NCBI GenBank assembly: GCA_021234155.1
Contig: JAJEKV010000015.1
Coordinates: 5,587,194-5,651,193 of the forward strand
Direction of reading: 5' to 3'
Length of the DNA: 64,000 bases
Source: Isoetes taiwanensis
Taxonomy: Eukaryota > Streptophyta > Lycopodiopsida > Isoetales > Isoetaceae
Made by a program: the position numbers and the translations under genes. The notes under the pieces are model-generated. The model worked only from the letters and a program-made list of their open reading frames with translations. It searched no databases and had not been told where the DNA came from. How positions within the stretch are numbered: the stretch's first letter is position 1; every line of letters starts with the position of its first letter. This document shows, piece by piece, positions 49,409-61,799 of this stretch.

Positions 49409-49605
49409 AGAATGAAATCATTGTGTGGATGATGGCTGCTGTGTTTCTAAATAAGCATGACTTTGGTGGTGCTTCTTGCAAGTAATCTTGAAGCTGGTGG
49501 TTGTATGAGCATGTATAAGTGACAATAATGTGCAACCAGCTGCAATTTCGCTGGAAAAGCATGACATATACAATGCTGGTGCAAATGATTATATCAACAA
49601 TCAAA
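49407..49605. repeat. 199-bp direct repeat flanking the LINE, right copy
   Basis: Follows the 35-A tail directly and continues without a break into the rest of tandem copy A. It differs from the left copy at three positions (AAC/AGC, AAA/ACC-type and GTC/ATC). Confidence 0.85.
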
Positions 49606-52027
49606 GTGGCAAAGATGTAGGTGACATAACTGAATCCTTTGTTCTGACATCTAATAATCTTGGAGAATAATGTGGAGATGCCAGCTGCTATGTCTCTAAG
49701 TGAACAAAGCATTGTGGAACTTCTCGCAATCTGCAGATCAACATGACCAAAGGCAATTATCTTTGGAACAAACGTCTCCTCAGTCCGCATAACTCTATTT
49801 GTTATTGTGTGCATAGCTTTCTTTAACCGATAATAAGACATGGCACTAGTAATTTTGATATATGTGCTTTTCAACTTGATGATTGCATCAGTAGAATGCT
49901 ACTATAATGAGCTACGACACATGTGTATTTGTGACCTATGTATTAGCTGCAGCTAAAAGACGTGAACAAATCTAGCTAGAAGTATATATAGAAAGAGGTT
50001 TTATCTTTGCGGGTGCATGACTGTGTTTTTCTGCAGTTTAATATTGTTGCATCGCAAGTAGGTGTCGATTTTTGTTAGCGGTTGCTCTACATTGAACTAA
50101 TCTAGGACTTGTCTCTCCTATAATAGCCGTTTGGCACTTGAGTAATTAAACACAGGCGGTTTTTTTTTCGGGCTTTGTGCTACACATGTTCGAGTGTAAG
50201 TAATTGCATGGCATTCATCATAACTTGCTTGGGGTCTACTATATTGCATGTATTATCTTGAACTAAATGCAATCGCCTTGCTTCTTTGGGTACTATTACT
50301 TTGGATTAGAAGTATTGTCTCGGTCTTAAATTTGAACATGAAATTTATATACAACAGTGGAAATTGCACATGAGCTGTATACAACAGGGGAAGTTGCCTA
50401 TAAAAGCTGCATTTTGTTGAGTGCATATTGCCTACAAAAGCTGCAATTTTTGCCTACATGAGAATGCAATAGTTGCCTTTAGCCTCTAGCTTTTGTTATC
50501 TTTGGATATGGGGTTTACGTGATGAGGTACAAGAACTTTTAAAAAACAAGTGAGCAAGGGACATACATGTTTAAAATGAATGTTGTGTAGAAACTCTTGT
50601 TATGATTTGGGACGGATCATTTTCTTAACTACATTAAAGTCGTGGATATGTGCATGTTGTCCGCAGCTAATCTACATTTGTTATCTATGTGTTTTTGAAA
50701 AACAAATGAGGTGAAGGGCAAAAAGCTCAAGAAATCTAATGCTTATTGTTGTTAGTGACTTAGGCTCTTACCCTTCTTAGGCTAATCGTCCTTTGGTTTC
50801 ACTGCGGAGTAACAGGGTTTCTTGCTCCTTGTTGTGTTTTCATGATTAAAGGAAGCTATGATTCTCTTTGGAACTTTCAATAAGCAATTATGGCGAGTAT
50901 TTACATGTGAAGACATGACATTCTCGTAAATTAATATGTGTAATGCGTTGACAAGGTACCATTGTATATAATTTATTTTCCCTCTTTTAAGATGATATGT
51001 GGACAATAATTTCTTGAATAAGGATATATTATTTCTTGCATTGCTTTCTACATGATCTCGTGTATTTGAATTCAGTCTTAGCTATAAATTACGGTAATTT
51101 CTTTGGCTTTAATAAATGTTAACCATTTTTAAGGCTTAAGTCAAAGTTACACTGTTTTGGCTTAAGGCTGCATATTGGCTTGAAGTGGTCTTTGCAAAAG
51201 GCCATGGATGGTAAAAGTCCTGCTTTTGAACAGATTTTAAAAGGTTTTTTTCACTAACTTTCGGTTCCCTAGTTATACTAGGGGCCTTAAAATGGTTAAA
51301 ATTCAGGTGTATATAAGTTCTTACTAATACATTTTGGACCTTTATAGGAATTGGCATAGGCTGGAAATGATGACTATTATTCTTTCTACCAATTTGTACG
51401 ATTACCCAAGGCTGCCAATGAGGACGAGTATCAATACTTAGTGGTACAAATATAACTTGTGCAAAAATGAACTGATAAGTTTCGCTTTTGTCTTGCATCA
51501 GAAGTAAGAAGTAAGGAGTTTGACTCAAATATAAAGGTAATATGACACTAGTTGTTGATGAATTTCTGCCAATATTACTTAACATGAAAATTTGAATCAT
51601 AGGTCGAGGTTTGGCTGTTTTAAACCGGGTCTTTGGGCATTGGCGGACTAAGCTCAATCTGTTTGCCATTTGGCTCTCCTAAGGAAATCAATGAATTGCC
51701 ATTGGTCTTATGAAATCTATGAATTGCCCGGTGGGCTATCGAACCACGCATGTAAGCTTTGAAGGTATTTCTCCCTTAAATTATGCATTATGTCTATTTT
51801 TCACTCAAATTCATACTTAGCTAAGACTGAGAATAGTTGACTCTATAGACATAAGTGTTTAATGAGAGTAATTGATTCTATAAAACATAGGTGGAGTAGG
51901 GCCCTTGTAGCAACAAGGCCCTACTCCCCTTGTTGCTATTATCAGGCTATATTGCTTTCTCAATATTGTCTGAGAAATGTTATAAGGGCCCCTCCATCTA
52001 CGGAAGGAGGAGGTAGGTTTTTTTATT

Positions 52028-55000
52028 ACAAGTAATTATATGTATTTGCACATGGTGCATGTTCAAATTATGCAAGGGTCATGTGGTCATAATTTTCAAA
52101 ATATGGAGCTTTAAGCCAATTATGTTCGGCATTTGGAGCTTTTGCAAGATTTGGTCAAGATTTGCTTTTTGCATATGATTCTCATCTATCTATTGAAGGA
52201 GGTAGGCCTTTTTATTGGAATAATTATAAGTATTTGCAGTATCTCTATGTGTGTGAAACATGGCTATATGTTTAATGCTATATTGTCCATGATAAATTTA
52301 TGCAGGATACAATGGCGAATACTCTGGTAAAATTAAGCCTAAACTAATAATACGGTTATTGGGAATGACATTATGGCTTTTTTATGATATCTATATTAGT
52401 GGCAAGTTTTTGATGGTGTGTAGAAGAATGACATGTAGCTAAAAACCTACGGATGCATAATGCGTTGTCTGGACATAAATATCCTTACATGTGTACAAGA
52501 AAAGAATAACTTTGGAAAAGGGAAATACATGATAGTCTTGATTTTGTTAACCCTAAACCTCTACGCAAGCTTGGTGCTTGGTTGTAACAGAATCTTGAAT
52601 AGCTTAACGGCAGCCATACAACTGGCATACATCGGACTGAAGGAAGCAATAACCGTTGATTTATGGTAAGGCATTGATTCGGCATGATTTAGGGTTTCGG
52701 CAGATTAACAGGTAAGACCAGACGCTGATGCATTGCTTGAGCACTTTCGTGAACCCTAATTAGGGTATTCCGGTTTTGCCTCTCTGGCTTAGATAGCCAA
52801 AAACTTGTGCACAAATCACTATATTGCATGCTGCTAGTAATCCAAGCTGAAGGGCCTGTAAACTGCCTATTCCTGATGGCAAAGAGAATGAAATCATTGT
52901 GTGGATGATGGCTGCTGTGTTTCTAAATAAGCATGACTTTGGTGGTGCTTCTTGCAAGTAATCTTGAAGCTGGTGGTTGTATGAGCATGTATAAATGACA
53001 ATAATGTGCAAACAGCTGCAATTTCGCTGGAAAAGCATGACATATACAATGCTGGTGCAAATGATTATGTCAACAATCAAAGTGGCAAAGATGCAGGTGA
53101 CATAACTGAATCCTCTGTTCTGACATCTAATAATCTTGGAGAATAATGTGGAGATGCCAGCTGCTATTTCTCTAAGTGAACAAAGCATTGTGGAACTTCT
53201 CGCAATCTGCAGATCAACATGACCAAAGGCAATTATGCTGGAACAAACGTCTCCTCAGGTCTGCATAACTCTATTTGTTATTGTGTGCATAGCTTTCTTT
53301 AACTGATAATAAGACATGGCACTAGTAATTTTGATATATGTGCTTTTCAACTTGATGATTGCATCAGTAGAATGCTACTATAATGAGCTACAGCCTGTGT
53401 ATTTGTGACCTATGTATTAGCTGCAGCAGCACGTGAACAGATCTAGCTAGAAGTATATATAGAAAGAGGTTTTATACTGCAAGTGCATGACTGTGTTTTC
53501 TGCAGTTTAATATTGTTGCATCAGCAAGTAGGTGTCGATTTTTGTTAAGCAGTTGCTCTACATTGAACTAATCTAGGACTTGTCTCTCCTATAATAGCCA
53601 GTTTTGGCACTTGAGTAATTAACTACGGGCAGTTTGCTTTTCTGGCTTTGTGCTACACATGTTCAGTGTAAGTAATTGCATGGCATTCATCATAACTTGC
53701 TTGGGGTCTACTATATTGCATGTATTATCTTGAACTAAATGCACTGCCTTGCTTCTTTGGGTACTATTACTTTGGATTAGAAGTATTGTGCTGGTCTTAA
53801 ATTTGAACATGAGCTGTATACAACAGGGAAATTGCACATGAGCTGTATACAACAGGGAAGTTGCCTATAAAAGCTGCATTTTGTTGAGTGCATATTGCCT
53901 ACAAAAGCTGCAATTTTTTGCCTACACGAGAATGCAATAGTTGCCTTTAGCCTCTAGCTTTTGTTATACTGGATATGGGGTTTACAGATGAGGTACAGTA
54001 ACTTAAAACAGTGAGCAAGGGACATACATGTTTAAAATGAATGTTGCCGTGTAGAAACTCTTGTTATGATGCTGGACGGATCATTTTCTTAACTACATTA
54101 AAGCTGTGATATGTGCATGTTGTCTGCAGCTAATCTACATTTGTTATCTATGTGTTTTTGAAAAACAAATGAGGTGAAGGGCGAAAAGCTCAAGAAATCT
54201 AATGCTTACCTGTTAGTGACTTAGGCTCTTACCCTTCTTAGGCTAACTGTCCTTTGGTTTCACTGCAGGTAACCGGGTTTCTTGCTCCTTGTTGTGTTTT
54301 CATGATTAAAGGAAGCTATGATTCTACTGGAACTTTCAATAAGCAATTATGGCCGAGTATTTACATGACAGACATGACATTCTGTAAATTAATATGTGTA
54401 ATGCGTTGACAAGGTACCATTGTATATAATTTATTTTCCCTCTTTTAAGATGATATGTGGACAATAATTTCTTGAATAAGGATATATTATTTCTTGCATT
54501 GCTTTCTACATGATCTCGTGTATTTGAATTCAGTCTTAGCTATAAATTCTGGTAATTTCTTTGGCTTTAATAAATGTTAACCATTTTTAAGGCTTAAGTC
54601 AAAGTTACACCTGTTTTGGCTTAAGGCTGCATATTGGCTTGAAGTGGTCTTTGCAAAAGGCCATGGATGGTAAAAGTCTGTTTGAACAGATTTTAAAAGG
54701 TTTTTTTTCACTAACTCAGTTCCCTAGTTATACTAGGGGCCTTAAAATGGTTAAAATTCAGGTGTATATAAGTTCTTACTAATACATTTTGGACCTTTAT
54801 AGGAATTGGCATAGGCTGGAAATGATGACTATTATTCTTTCTACCAATTTGTACGATTACCCAAGGCTGCCAATGAGGACGAGTATCAATACTTAGTGGT
54901 ACAAATATAACTTGTGCAAAAATGACAGATAAGTTTCGCTTTTGTCTTGCATCAGAAGTAAGAAGTAAGGAGTTTGACTCAAATATAAAGGTAATATGAC

Positions 55001-55479
55001 ACTAGTTGTTGATGAATTTCTGCCAATATTACTTAACATGAAAGCTGAATCATAGGTCGAGGTTTGGCTGTTTTAAACTGGTCTTTGGGCATTGGCCAGA
55101 CTAAGCTCAATCTGTTTGCCATTTGGCTCTCCTAAGGAAATCAATGAATTGCCATTGGTCTTATGAAATCTATGAATTGCCAGTGGGCTATCGCAGACCA
55201 CGCATGTAAGCTTTGAAGGTATTTCTCCCTTAAATTATGCATTATGTCTATTTTTCACTCAAATTCATACTTAGCTGAGACTGAGAATAGTTGACTCTAT
55301 AGACATAAGTGTTTAATGAGAGTAATTGATTCTATAAAACATAGGTGGAGTAGGGCCCTTGTAGCAACAAGGCCCTACTCCCCTTGTTGCTATTATCAGG
55401 CTATATTGCTTTCTCAATATTGTCTGAGAAATGTTATAAGGGCCCCTCCATCTACGGAAGGAGGTAGGTTTTTTTTATT
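52028..55479. repeat. Tandem repeat copy B (3,452 bp)
   Basis: A full, uninterrupted unit from ACAAGTAATTATATG to the GGAGGTAGGTTTTTTTTATT before the next copy. Long stretches, for example around 54383-54550, are identical to A and C; differences cluster at CAG/CTG words. The unit-end hairpin lies at 55347-55381. No intact gene is encoded. Reading frames of 65-142 residues recur in every copy and are not supported as genes. Confidence 0.9.
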
Positions 55480-58150
55480 ACAAGTAATTATATGTATTTG
55501 CACATGGTGCATGTTCAAATTATGCAAGGGTCATGTGGTCATAATTTTCAAAATATGGAGCTTTCGCCAATTATGTTCGGCATTTGGAGCTTTTGCAAGA
55601 TTTGGTCAGCATTTGCTTTTGCATATGATTCTCATCTATCTATTGAAGGAGGTAGGCCTTTTTATTGGAATAATTATAAGTATTTGCAGTATCTCTATGT
55701 GTGTGAAACATGGCTATATGTTTAATGCTATATTGTCCATGATAAATTTATGCAGGCTACAATGGCGAATACTCTGGTAAAATTAAGCCTAAACTAATAA
55801 TACGGTTATTGGGAATGACATTATGGCTTTTTTATGATATCTATATTAGTGGCAAGTTTTTGATGGTGTGTAGAAGAATGACATGTAGCTAAAAACCTAC
55901 GGATGCATAATGCGTTGTCTGGACATAAATATCCTTACATGTGTACAAGAAAAGAATAACCTTGGAAAAGGGAAATACATGATAGTTTTGATTTTGTTAA
56001 CCCTCTAAACCTCTACGCGAGCTTGATGCTTGGTAACAGGATCTTGAATAGCTTAACGGCAGCCATACAACTGGCATACATCGGACTGAAGGAAGCAATA
56101 ACCGTTGATTTATGGTAAGGCATTGATTCGGCATAATTTAAAGTTTCGGCAGATTAACAGGTAAGACCAGACCCTGATGCATTGCTTGAGCACTTTCGTG
56201 AACCCTAATTAGGGTATTCCGGTTTTGCCTCTGGCTTAGATAGCCAAAAACTTATGCACAGATCACTATATTGCATGCTGCTAGTAATCCAAGCTGAAGG
56301 GCCTGTAAACTGCCTATTCCTGATGGCAAAGAGAATGAAATCATTGTGTGGATGATGGCTGCTGTGTTTCTAAATAAGCATGACTTTGGTGGTGCTTCTT
56401 GCAAGTAATCTTGAAGCTGGTGGTTGTATGAGCATGTATAAGTGACAATAATGTGCAAACAGCTGCAATTTCGCTGGAAAAGCATGACATATACAATGCT
56501 GGTGCAAATGATTATGTCAACAATCAAAGTGGCAAAGATGTAGGTGACATAACTGAATCCTCTGTTCTGACATCTAATAATCTTGGAGAATAATGTGGAG
56601 ATGCCAGCTGCTATGTCTCTAAGTGAACAAAGCATTGTGGAACTTCTCGCAATCTGCAAATCAACATGACCAAAGGCAATTATGCTGGAACAAACATCTC
56701 CTCAGGTCTGCATAACTCTATTTGTTATTGTGTGCATAGCTTTCTTTAACTGATAATAAGACATGGCACTAGTAATTTTGATATATGTGCTTTTCAACTT
56801 GATGATTGCATCAGTAGAATGCTACTATAATGAGCTACAGCCTGTGTATTTGTGACCTATGTATTAGCTGCAGCAGCACGTGAACAAATCTAGCTAGAAG
56901 TATATATAGAAAGAGGTTTTATACTGCAGGTGCATGACTGTGTTTTCTGCAGTTTAATATTGTTGCATCAGCAAGTAGGTGTCGATTTTTGTTAAGCAAT
57001 TGCTCTACATTGAACTAATCTAGGACTTGTCTCTCCTATAATAGCCAGTTTTGGCACTTGAGTAATTAACTACGGGCAGTTTGCTTTTCTGGCTTGGTGC
57101 TACACATGTTCAGTGTAAGTAATTGCATGGCATTCATCATAACTTGCTTGGGGTCTACTATATTGAATGTATTATCTTGAACTAAATGCACTGCCTTGCT
57201 TCTTTGGGTACTATTACTTTGGATTAGAAGTATTGTGCTGGTCTTAAATTTGAACATGAGCTGTATACAACAGGGAAATTGCACATGAGCTGTATACAAC
57301 AGGGAAGTTGCCTATAAAAGCTGCATTTTGTTGAGTGCATATTGCCTACAAAAGCTGCAATTTTTTGCCTACACGAGAATGCAATAGTTGCCTTTAGCCT
57401 CTAGCTTTTGTTATACTGGATATGGGGTTTACAGATGAGGTACAAGAACTTAAAACAAAGTGAGCAAGGGACATACATGTTTAAAATGAATGTTGCCGTG
57501 TAGAAACTCTTGTTATGATGTTGGACGGATCATTTTCTTAACTACATTAAAGCCGTGATATGTGCATGTTGTCTGCAGCTAATCTACATTTGTTATCTAT
57601 GTGTTTTTGAAAACATATGAGGTGAAGGGCTTAAAAGCTCAAGAAATCTAATGCTTACCTGTTAGTGACTTAGGCTCTTACCCTTCTTAGGCTAACCGTC
57701 CTTTGGTTTCACCTGCAGTAACCGGTTTCTTGCTCCTTGTTGTGTTTTCATGATTAAAGGAAGCTATGATTCTACCTGGAACTTTCAATAAGCAATTATG
57801 GCCGAAGTATTTACATGACGCATATGACATTCGTCAGAATTAATATGTGTAATGCGTTGACAAGGTACCATTGTATATAATTTATTTTCCCTCTTTTAAG
57901 ATGATATGTGGACAATAATTTCTTGAATAAGGATATATTATTTCTTGCATTGCTTTCTACATGATCTCGTGTATTTGAATTCAGTCTTAGCTATAAATTC
58001 TGGTAATTTCTTTGGCTTTAATAAATGTTAACCATTTTTAAGGCTTAAGTCAAAGTTACACCTGTTTTGGCTTAAGGCTACATATTGGCTTGAAGTGGTC
58101 TTTGCAAAAGGCCATGGATGGTAAAAGTCTGTTTGAACAGATTTTAAAAG
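55480..58150. repeat. Tandem repeat copy C, truncated (2.67 kb)
   Basis: Matches copy B up to GAACAGATTTTAAAAG, then breaks off at a 20-T run (58151-58170), after which CACTA-type sequence (GCGACGCATGGCG) resumes. The last 780 bp of the unit are missing. Confidence 0.9.
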
Positions 58151-58419
58151 TTTTTTTTTTTTTTTTTTTTATAAATTAATCCCATGATGTTTTCTTGCGA
58201 CGCATGGCGTATATGACATGTTTTTGTTGCGACGTATATTAATTTTAATAAAAAAAAGAAATTAATACAAAAATCACAATTATAAAGAATATTCATATAT
58301 AAAAACAGAAAACCGATATATTAATATTATGTCACGTACAATACAAATATGTCATGAAGATAATCATATGCAAAATAAAGATACTAAAAGTTAAAAGAAG
58401 TCACCATGTTCATAAGACA

Positions 58420-59772
58420 TCGTATATATGCTCATCATTAGAATTTTCAGAGTGGTCATTCTCAGATATTGTATCATCGTCACCGTCCTCGTCATCATCA
58501 TCCTCAACATCGTCATCATCATTATTATTGTCCTGGACAGCAGTAGAGCATTCACCTTGACGATGTAGTGCATCGTCAGCAAGGGCCCTATCAAGTTCTC
58601 CAACAGCATCCTAAAACATATTATAACAAGCATCCAAATATAAATGAGAAAACAAACTATACAAAGTTAAATTAAAAATATGATAGAACAAGTCAAATAA
58701 AAAGAATCACTCACCTTACCATTCGATGCTCTTGGCAAAGTACCATTAGCAGTTAGCCTTCGAAGAGCTCTCGGTAGCTCCAAATTGACCTCGCCACTTT
58801 AATGTACTCATTTGTGGGTCGAAAGCCATATATTCTCTCCTATAGCGATACGACACATAAGTTGAAGAGTAGGAACATAACTTTTTAATGACAATGAAAT
58901 CTAAAAAAAAAAAAAAAGGAACCTACAAATCTATACATAAATGATGGTCTTCCACCGTAACCCAAAGCGAGGGTTTACGAGTACTTTTTGTTGCTTTGTC
59001 CGCTTAGATTTAGAATGCTTTTGCTCGATCCTTTGCTCGTTGCAATGCAATCTACAACCCATAAAAAGAAAATTAGTTGGTGATTGAGCCTTATAACAAA
59101 CTAAAGCGTATTAAAATATTTAATATACCTTGAAGTCGTGTGCACTTATATTCTCGTGTACGTGCACTTTTGACCAATCAAGGAAGTTCTTTTTGTCACT
59201 CTTTAGTTTCTTAATAATGTGTTCCCCGTGATAAATAACAACAATTAGAATAAGCAATCTAAAATAAACAAGTATCAAACTCATCAATAATATTTGCTTA
59301 CCTTTTCCTCCTCGATAACTACCCATCATGCGAAGTTATAATTTTCCAATTGAAGTGTTTGTACTTTTTATAGCAGAAATTCCCCGACGTAATGCCTCAC
59401 GACGCCTTCTATTTCTCGTTGGTTGTAACCTCCGTGCCACTCCCCATCTAGACTAAATATGTGAGAAATTTTTACATCCACCAAATTGTATAACTTTGTT
59501 GTAAAAACAGATCGCCCCACGCCGTTCCTTTCTGGAATGTGTTCACTACAATAAAAAGAAAAAAGAATGTATGAAAATGGAGATCTTCATCATCTAAACT
59601 TAGCAAAAGTTTCACTTACAAAGAAAACCTAGGGCCTTCATCCGGTTTTTCTCTTGCATCTTGAACGACCACCTCTAACTCATTTCGATCCTTTCGTTTC
59701 TTATGATGACTACGTGTGTCATTACCAACTCCAACATCTTGTGGTCGTGCTCCACTTGATTTAGTCCTGCAA
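58420..59772 (-). CDS. Unidentified multi-exon gene with acidic C-terminus, inside CACTA element
   Basis: Coding-like exons with plausible GT-AG borders read on the minus strand, right to left. About 59770-59618 gives GARPQDVGVGNDTRSHHKKR and DRNELEVVVQDAREKPDEGP. About 59550-59330 gives NGVGRSVFTTKLYNLVDVKI and GEWHGGYNQREIEGVVRHYV, then one stop or frame break. About 59290-59130 gives KKNFLDWSKVHVHENISAHD. About 59050-58930 gives RIEQKHSKSKRTKQQKVLVN. About 58790-58727 gives LELPRALRRLTANGTLPRAS. About 58612-58430 gives ELDRALADDALHRQGECSTA and ends in an Asp/Asn/Glu-rich tail. Its position between the transposase and the far terminus suits the second (TNPA-like) CACTA gene, but I see no Transposase_24 hallmark, so a captured host gene is equally possible. 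Exon limits are approximate. Confidence 0.4.
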
Positions 59773-60229
59773 AGTAAGATATGATTAAAACATTCTTAAG
59801 AAGTGAATTGGTGGCTGTGCAAATTCAGATAAAAGGCAGCGAGAATAGGGCGCACCATTTTCGGTATAAAAAAAAAAAATGTAGTGTGGGGGATTCGGCC
59901 GATAATTCCATCCCTCTCGATCTTTGACATCTTAATTGATCGATTCATGAATTGCCCTCAATCGATTTAGATCGCCCTCAATCGATTTATGATAGAGTTT
60001 TTTATGAAGTTATAAATAGTGTCAGCCGGATTAACCACAATATTTTAAGACCTTAACAATACTATTCTGCATTATTCAATGAATCTACCTTTTAACGGTG
60101 CAGTAGAAGTTTGCCTCCTAAATCATAAAGCTAAGTCCCAGAACTAAGCTTGAATGCCTTCCGCCCTCAGAAGGAATTGGCACTTTTGAACAAGTGAACA
60201 TGCAAAAATGCTTATATCAATGCTCTTAC

Positions 60230-60931
60230 CTGCTTAATGTCCTCTTCATAGTCCTTAAGTCTGAAGTTTATGTCTGCATCTAGTCCACGGAATTTGATGG
60301 CAGCTTTGTCATAAGTTCTACAAACAGCTGCAGCTGGATTAGCTTGTCATGATCTTATCTAGATAGCACTCTGACCAGATTCTCAGAAACAAAAATAGGA
60401 ATGTAGAAAATACAAAAAGAAACAATTGCTTGGAAGATGAATCTGGACCTTTCTATCAGAAAAATCCCTTTGCCATATCCCCATCGTTGCAGCTACGTCT
60501 ATGCATTCAATTCACTTATTGTTGGACCAGCATTGTCTGATGCTTCTAACATGGGCTTGCATGGCAAGTTGCGTTTTCCTTTGTTGCATCTCGCCTCTAA
60601 CCGTGATAAGAAATAAAAATCACCTGCTAGTGCCTACCTGCGATCCAACAGCAGGTCAATTCAATGCTTAGAAGAGATCAAGTCTAATATTACAAGAGGA
60701 AAAAAAAAAAAAATGCATCGTTAGACGGACGAAAACGCAATCAAGCTTACATTCTACTCATCGTGAGGAAAACAAAGATGGTTTTGGACTCTTCATACCC
60801 TTTTTGCATATATTTTTGCACAAAACTTCAGAAATTGGTAACCTAGTTCTTGAATTTCAGAAAAAATTGTTTGTTCAGAACTGGAATACAAACAAGTTAC
60901 CTGGCAGCTGCATGTGATGTGTCAAAGCCTC
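60230..60931 (-). pseudogene. Captured AP2 (euAP2/TOE-type) gene fragment: two exons and an intron
   Basis: On the minus strand, GATTGCAG precedes a 31-bp micro-exon (60931-60901) that encodes GGFDTSHAAA plus two bases of Arg, followed by GTAAC. After a 583-bp intron, an 88-bp exon (60317-60230, acceptor GTTTGTAG, donor GTAAG) continues in phase with [20 protein letters not shown] then KDYEEDIKQ. This is the second half of the first AP2 DNA-binding domain of AP2/TOE proteins (family consensus [20 protein letters not shown]). The flanking exons of the domain are not seen, so it is a fragment. It lies on the same strand as, and between, the transposase and the acidic-tail gene. The fragment keeps intact splice sites and frame. 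Confidence 0.85.
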
Positions 60932-61027
60932 CTGCAATCACAAGCATTATGAGGATCACTACAAAGATCTTTAAACAAACAATGATCTTGTAAAGGCATT
61001 TCAAAGATTAAAGAAGATGATTGAAAA

Positions 61028-61790
61028 GTGGGTGAAGATAAGAGGCAACCGATCATCGGTACTCAAGCAAGCATATCCGGCTTCGTGAAAAGCAGGTTCA
61101 AGACTAAAAGCCTAATCCTGTTTCTAGGTTTTGGAACAACTCGGACTGTTTTGGAACCCAATCCTGCTTCACGGTTTTGGAACTCCAAATGTGCTTACCG
61201 AACTCAAGTAAGAAAACAAATCAGCAGTTATGTCAAAGTATAATGATCAGATGATCTTGGGAAACAATGTTGGAAAGGCATTTCAGTTAAAGAACTCGAA
61301 TCCATGCAAGCCAAATCCGAACGATTTTATGAGCCTAATACGACAGAGTTTGCTAGCACAAAAGAAAAAGCGTACGAAGATAAACCTGGTTGCCACAATC
61401 CCTGCCAAAGAATCACAAATACAATCCTTAATTCCGGCGGCTCTTCTTTATGGGCTGATAAGCTTCTTCGGATTTGACATGGCCAAAAAGAAAAAAACTT
61501 CCAAGCTTGAACAAGAAAACTTACAGCAAAAAAAGAAAGGCAGAAGGCTCACGAGATGGGTTCAAGAGGAAGAATGCACCTGCATCGCCATTTTTAGTCG
61601 GAGTAGTAGAGATCGGAATGAAGGTCGGACTGAAGGTCGGAATGAATGGTATTCCCGCTCGTTTCTCTCAGCACCGACAAATTTGGACCAACATTTTGGA
61701 AATTTGGACCAACATACCAGAAACGTATGATCGACGCCAAAATTCCTTCCGACGTCTGGTGATTTTTTTTTTTTTTTCGTTATCTAAATA
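61028..61790 (+). other. Unidentified lysine-rich frames, possibly more captured sequence
   Basis: Overlapping plus frames at 61230-61730 and 61474-61794 contain LLYGLISFFGFDMAKKKKTS and KKTYSKKRKAEGSRDGFKRK. There are also two tandem TTTGGACCAACAT words near 61681-61715. 61030-61200 contains a repeated AATCCTG(T/C)TT...GGTTTTGGAAC pair. No family is recognised. The block could be noncoding; the neighbouring AP2 exons make capture possible. Confidence 0.2.
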
Positions 61791-61799
61791 TTAACCTTA

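Larger units (their letters stand above)
41781..52027. repeat. Tandem repeat copy A (3.46 kb without its LINE)
   Basis: Starts at ACAAGTAATTATATG directly after the 25-T run. Without the LINE and one copy of the 199-bp duplication (42824-49605) it is about 3,465 bp and aligns along its length with copies B and C. No intact gene is encoded. Coding-like scraps occur (RPFYWNNYKYLQYLYVCETW, EQSIVELLAICRS). A hairpin at 51893-51927 has 15-bp arms around AGCA (GGAGTAGGGC...GCCCTACTCC). The element also has an inner duplication in which two GAGGTAGG(T/C)(T/C)TTTTATT segments lie about 185 bp apart. Confidence 0.85.

Noticed and set aside
49344-49874. 176-aa minus ORF spanning the LINE poly(A) end
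   Set aside because: It reads through the poly(A) tail as a poly-F tract into flanking repeat, so it crosses an insertion junction and cannot be an ancestral gene.
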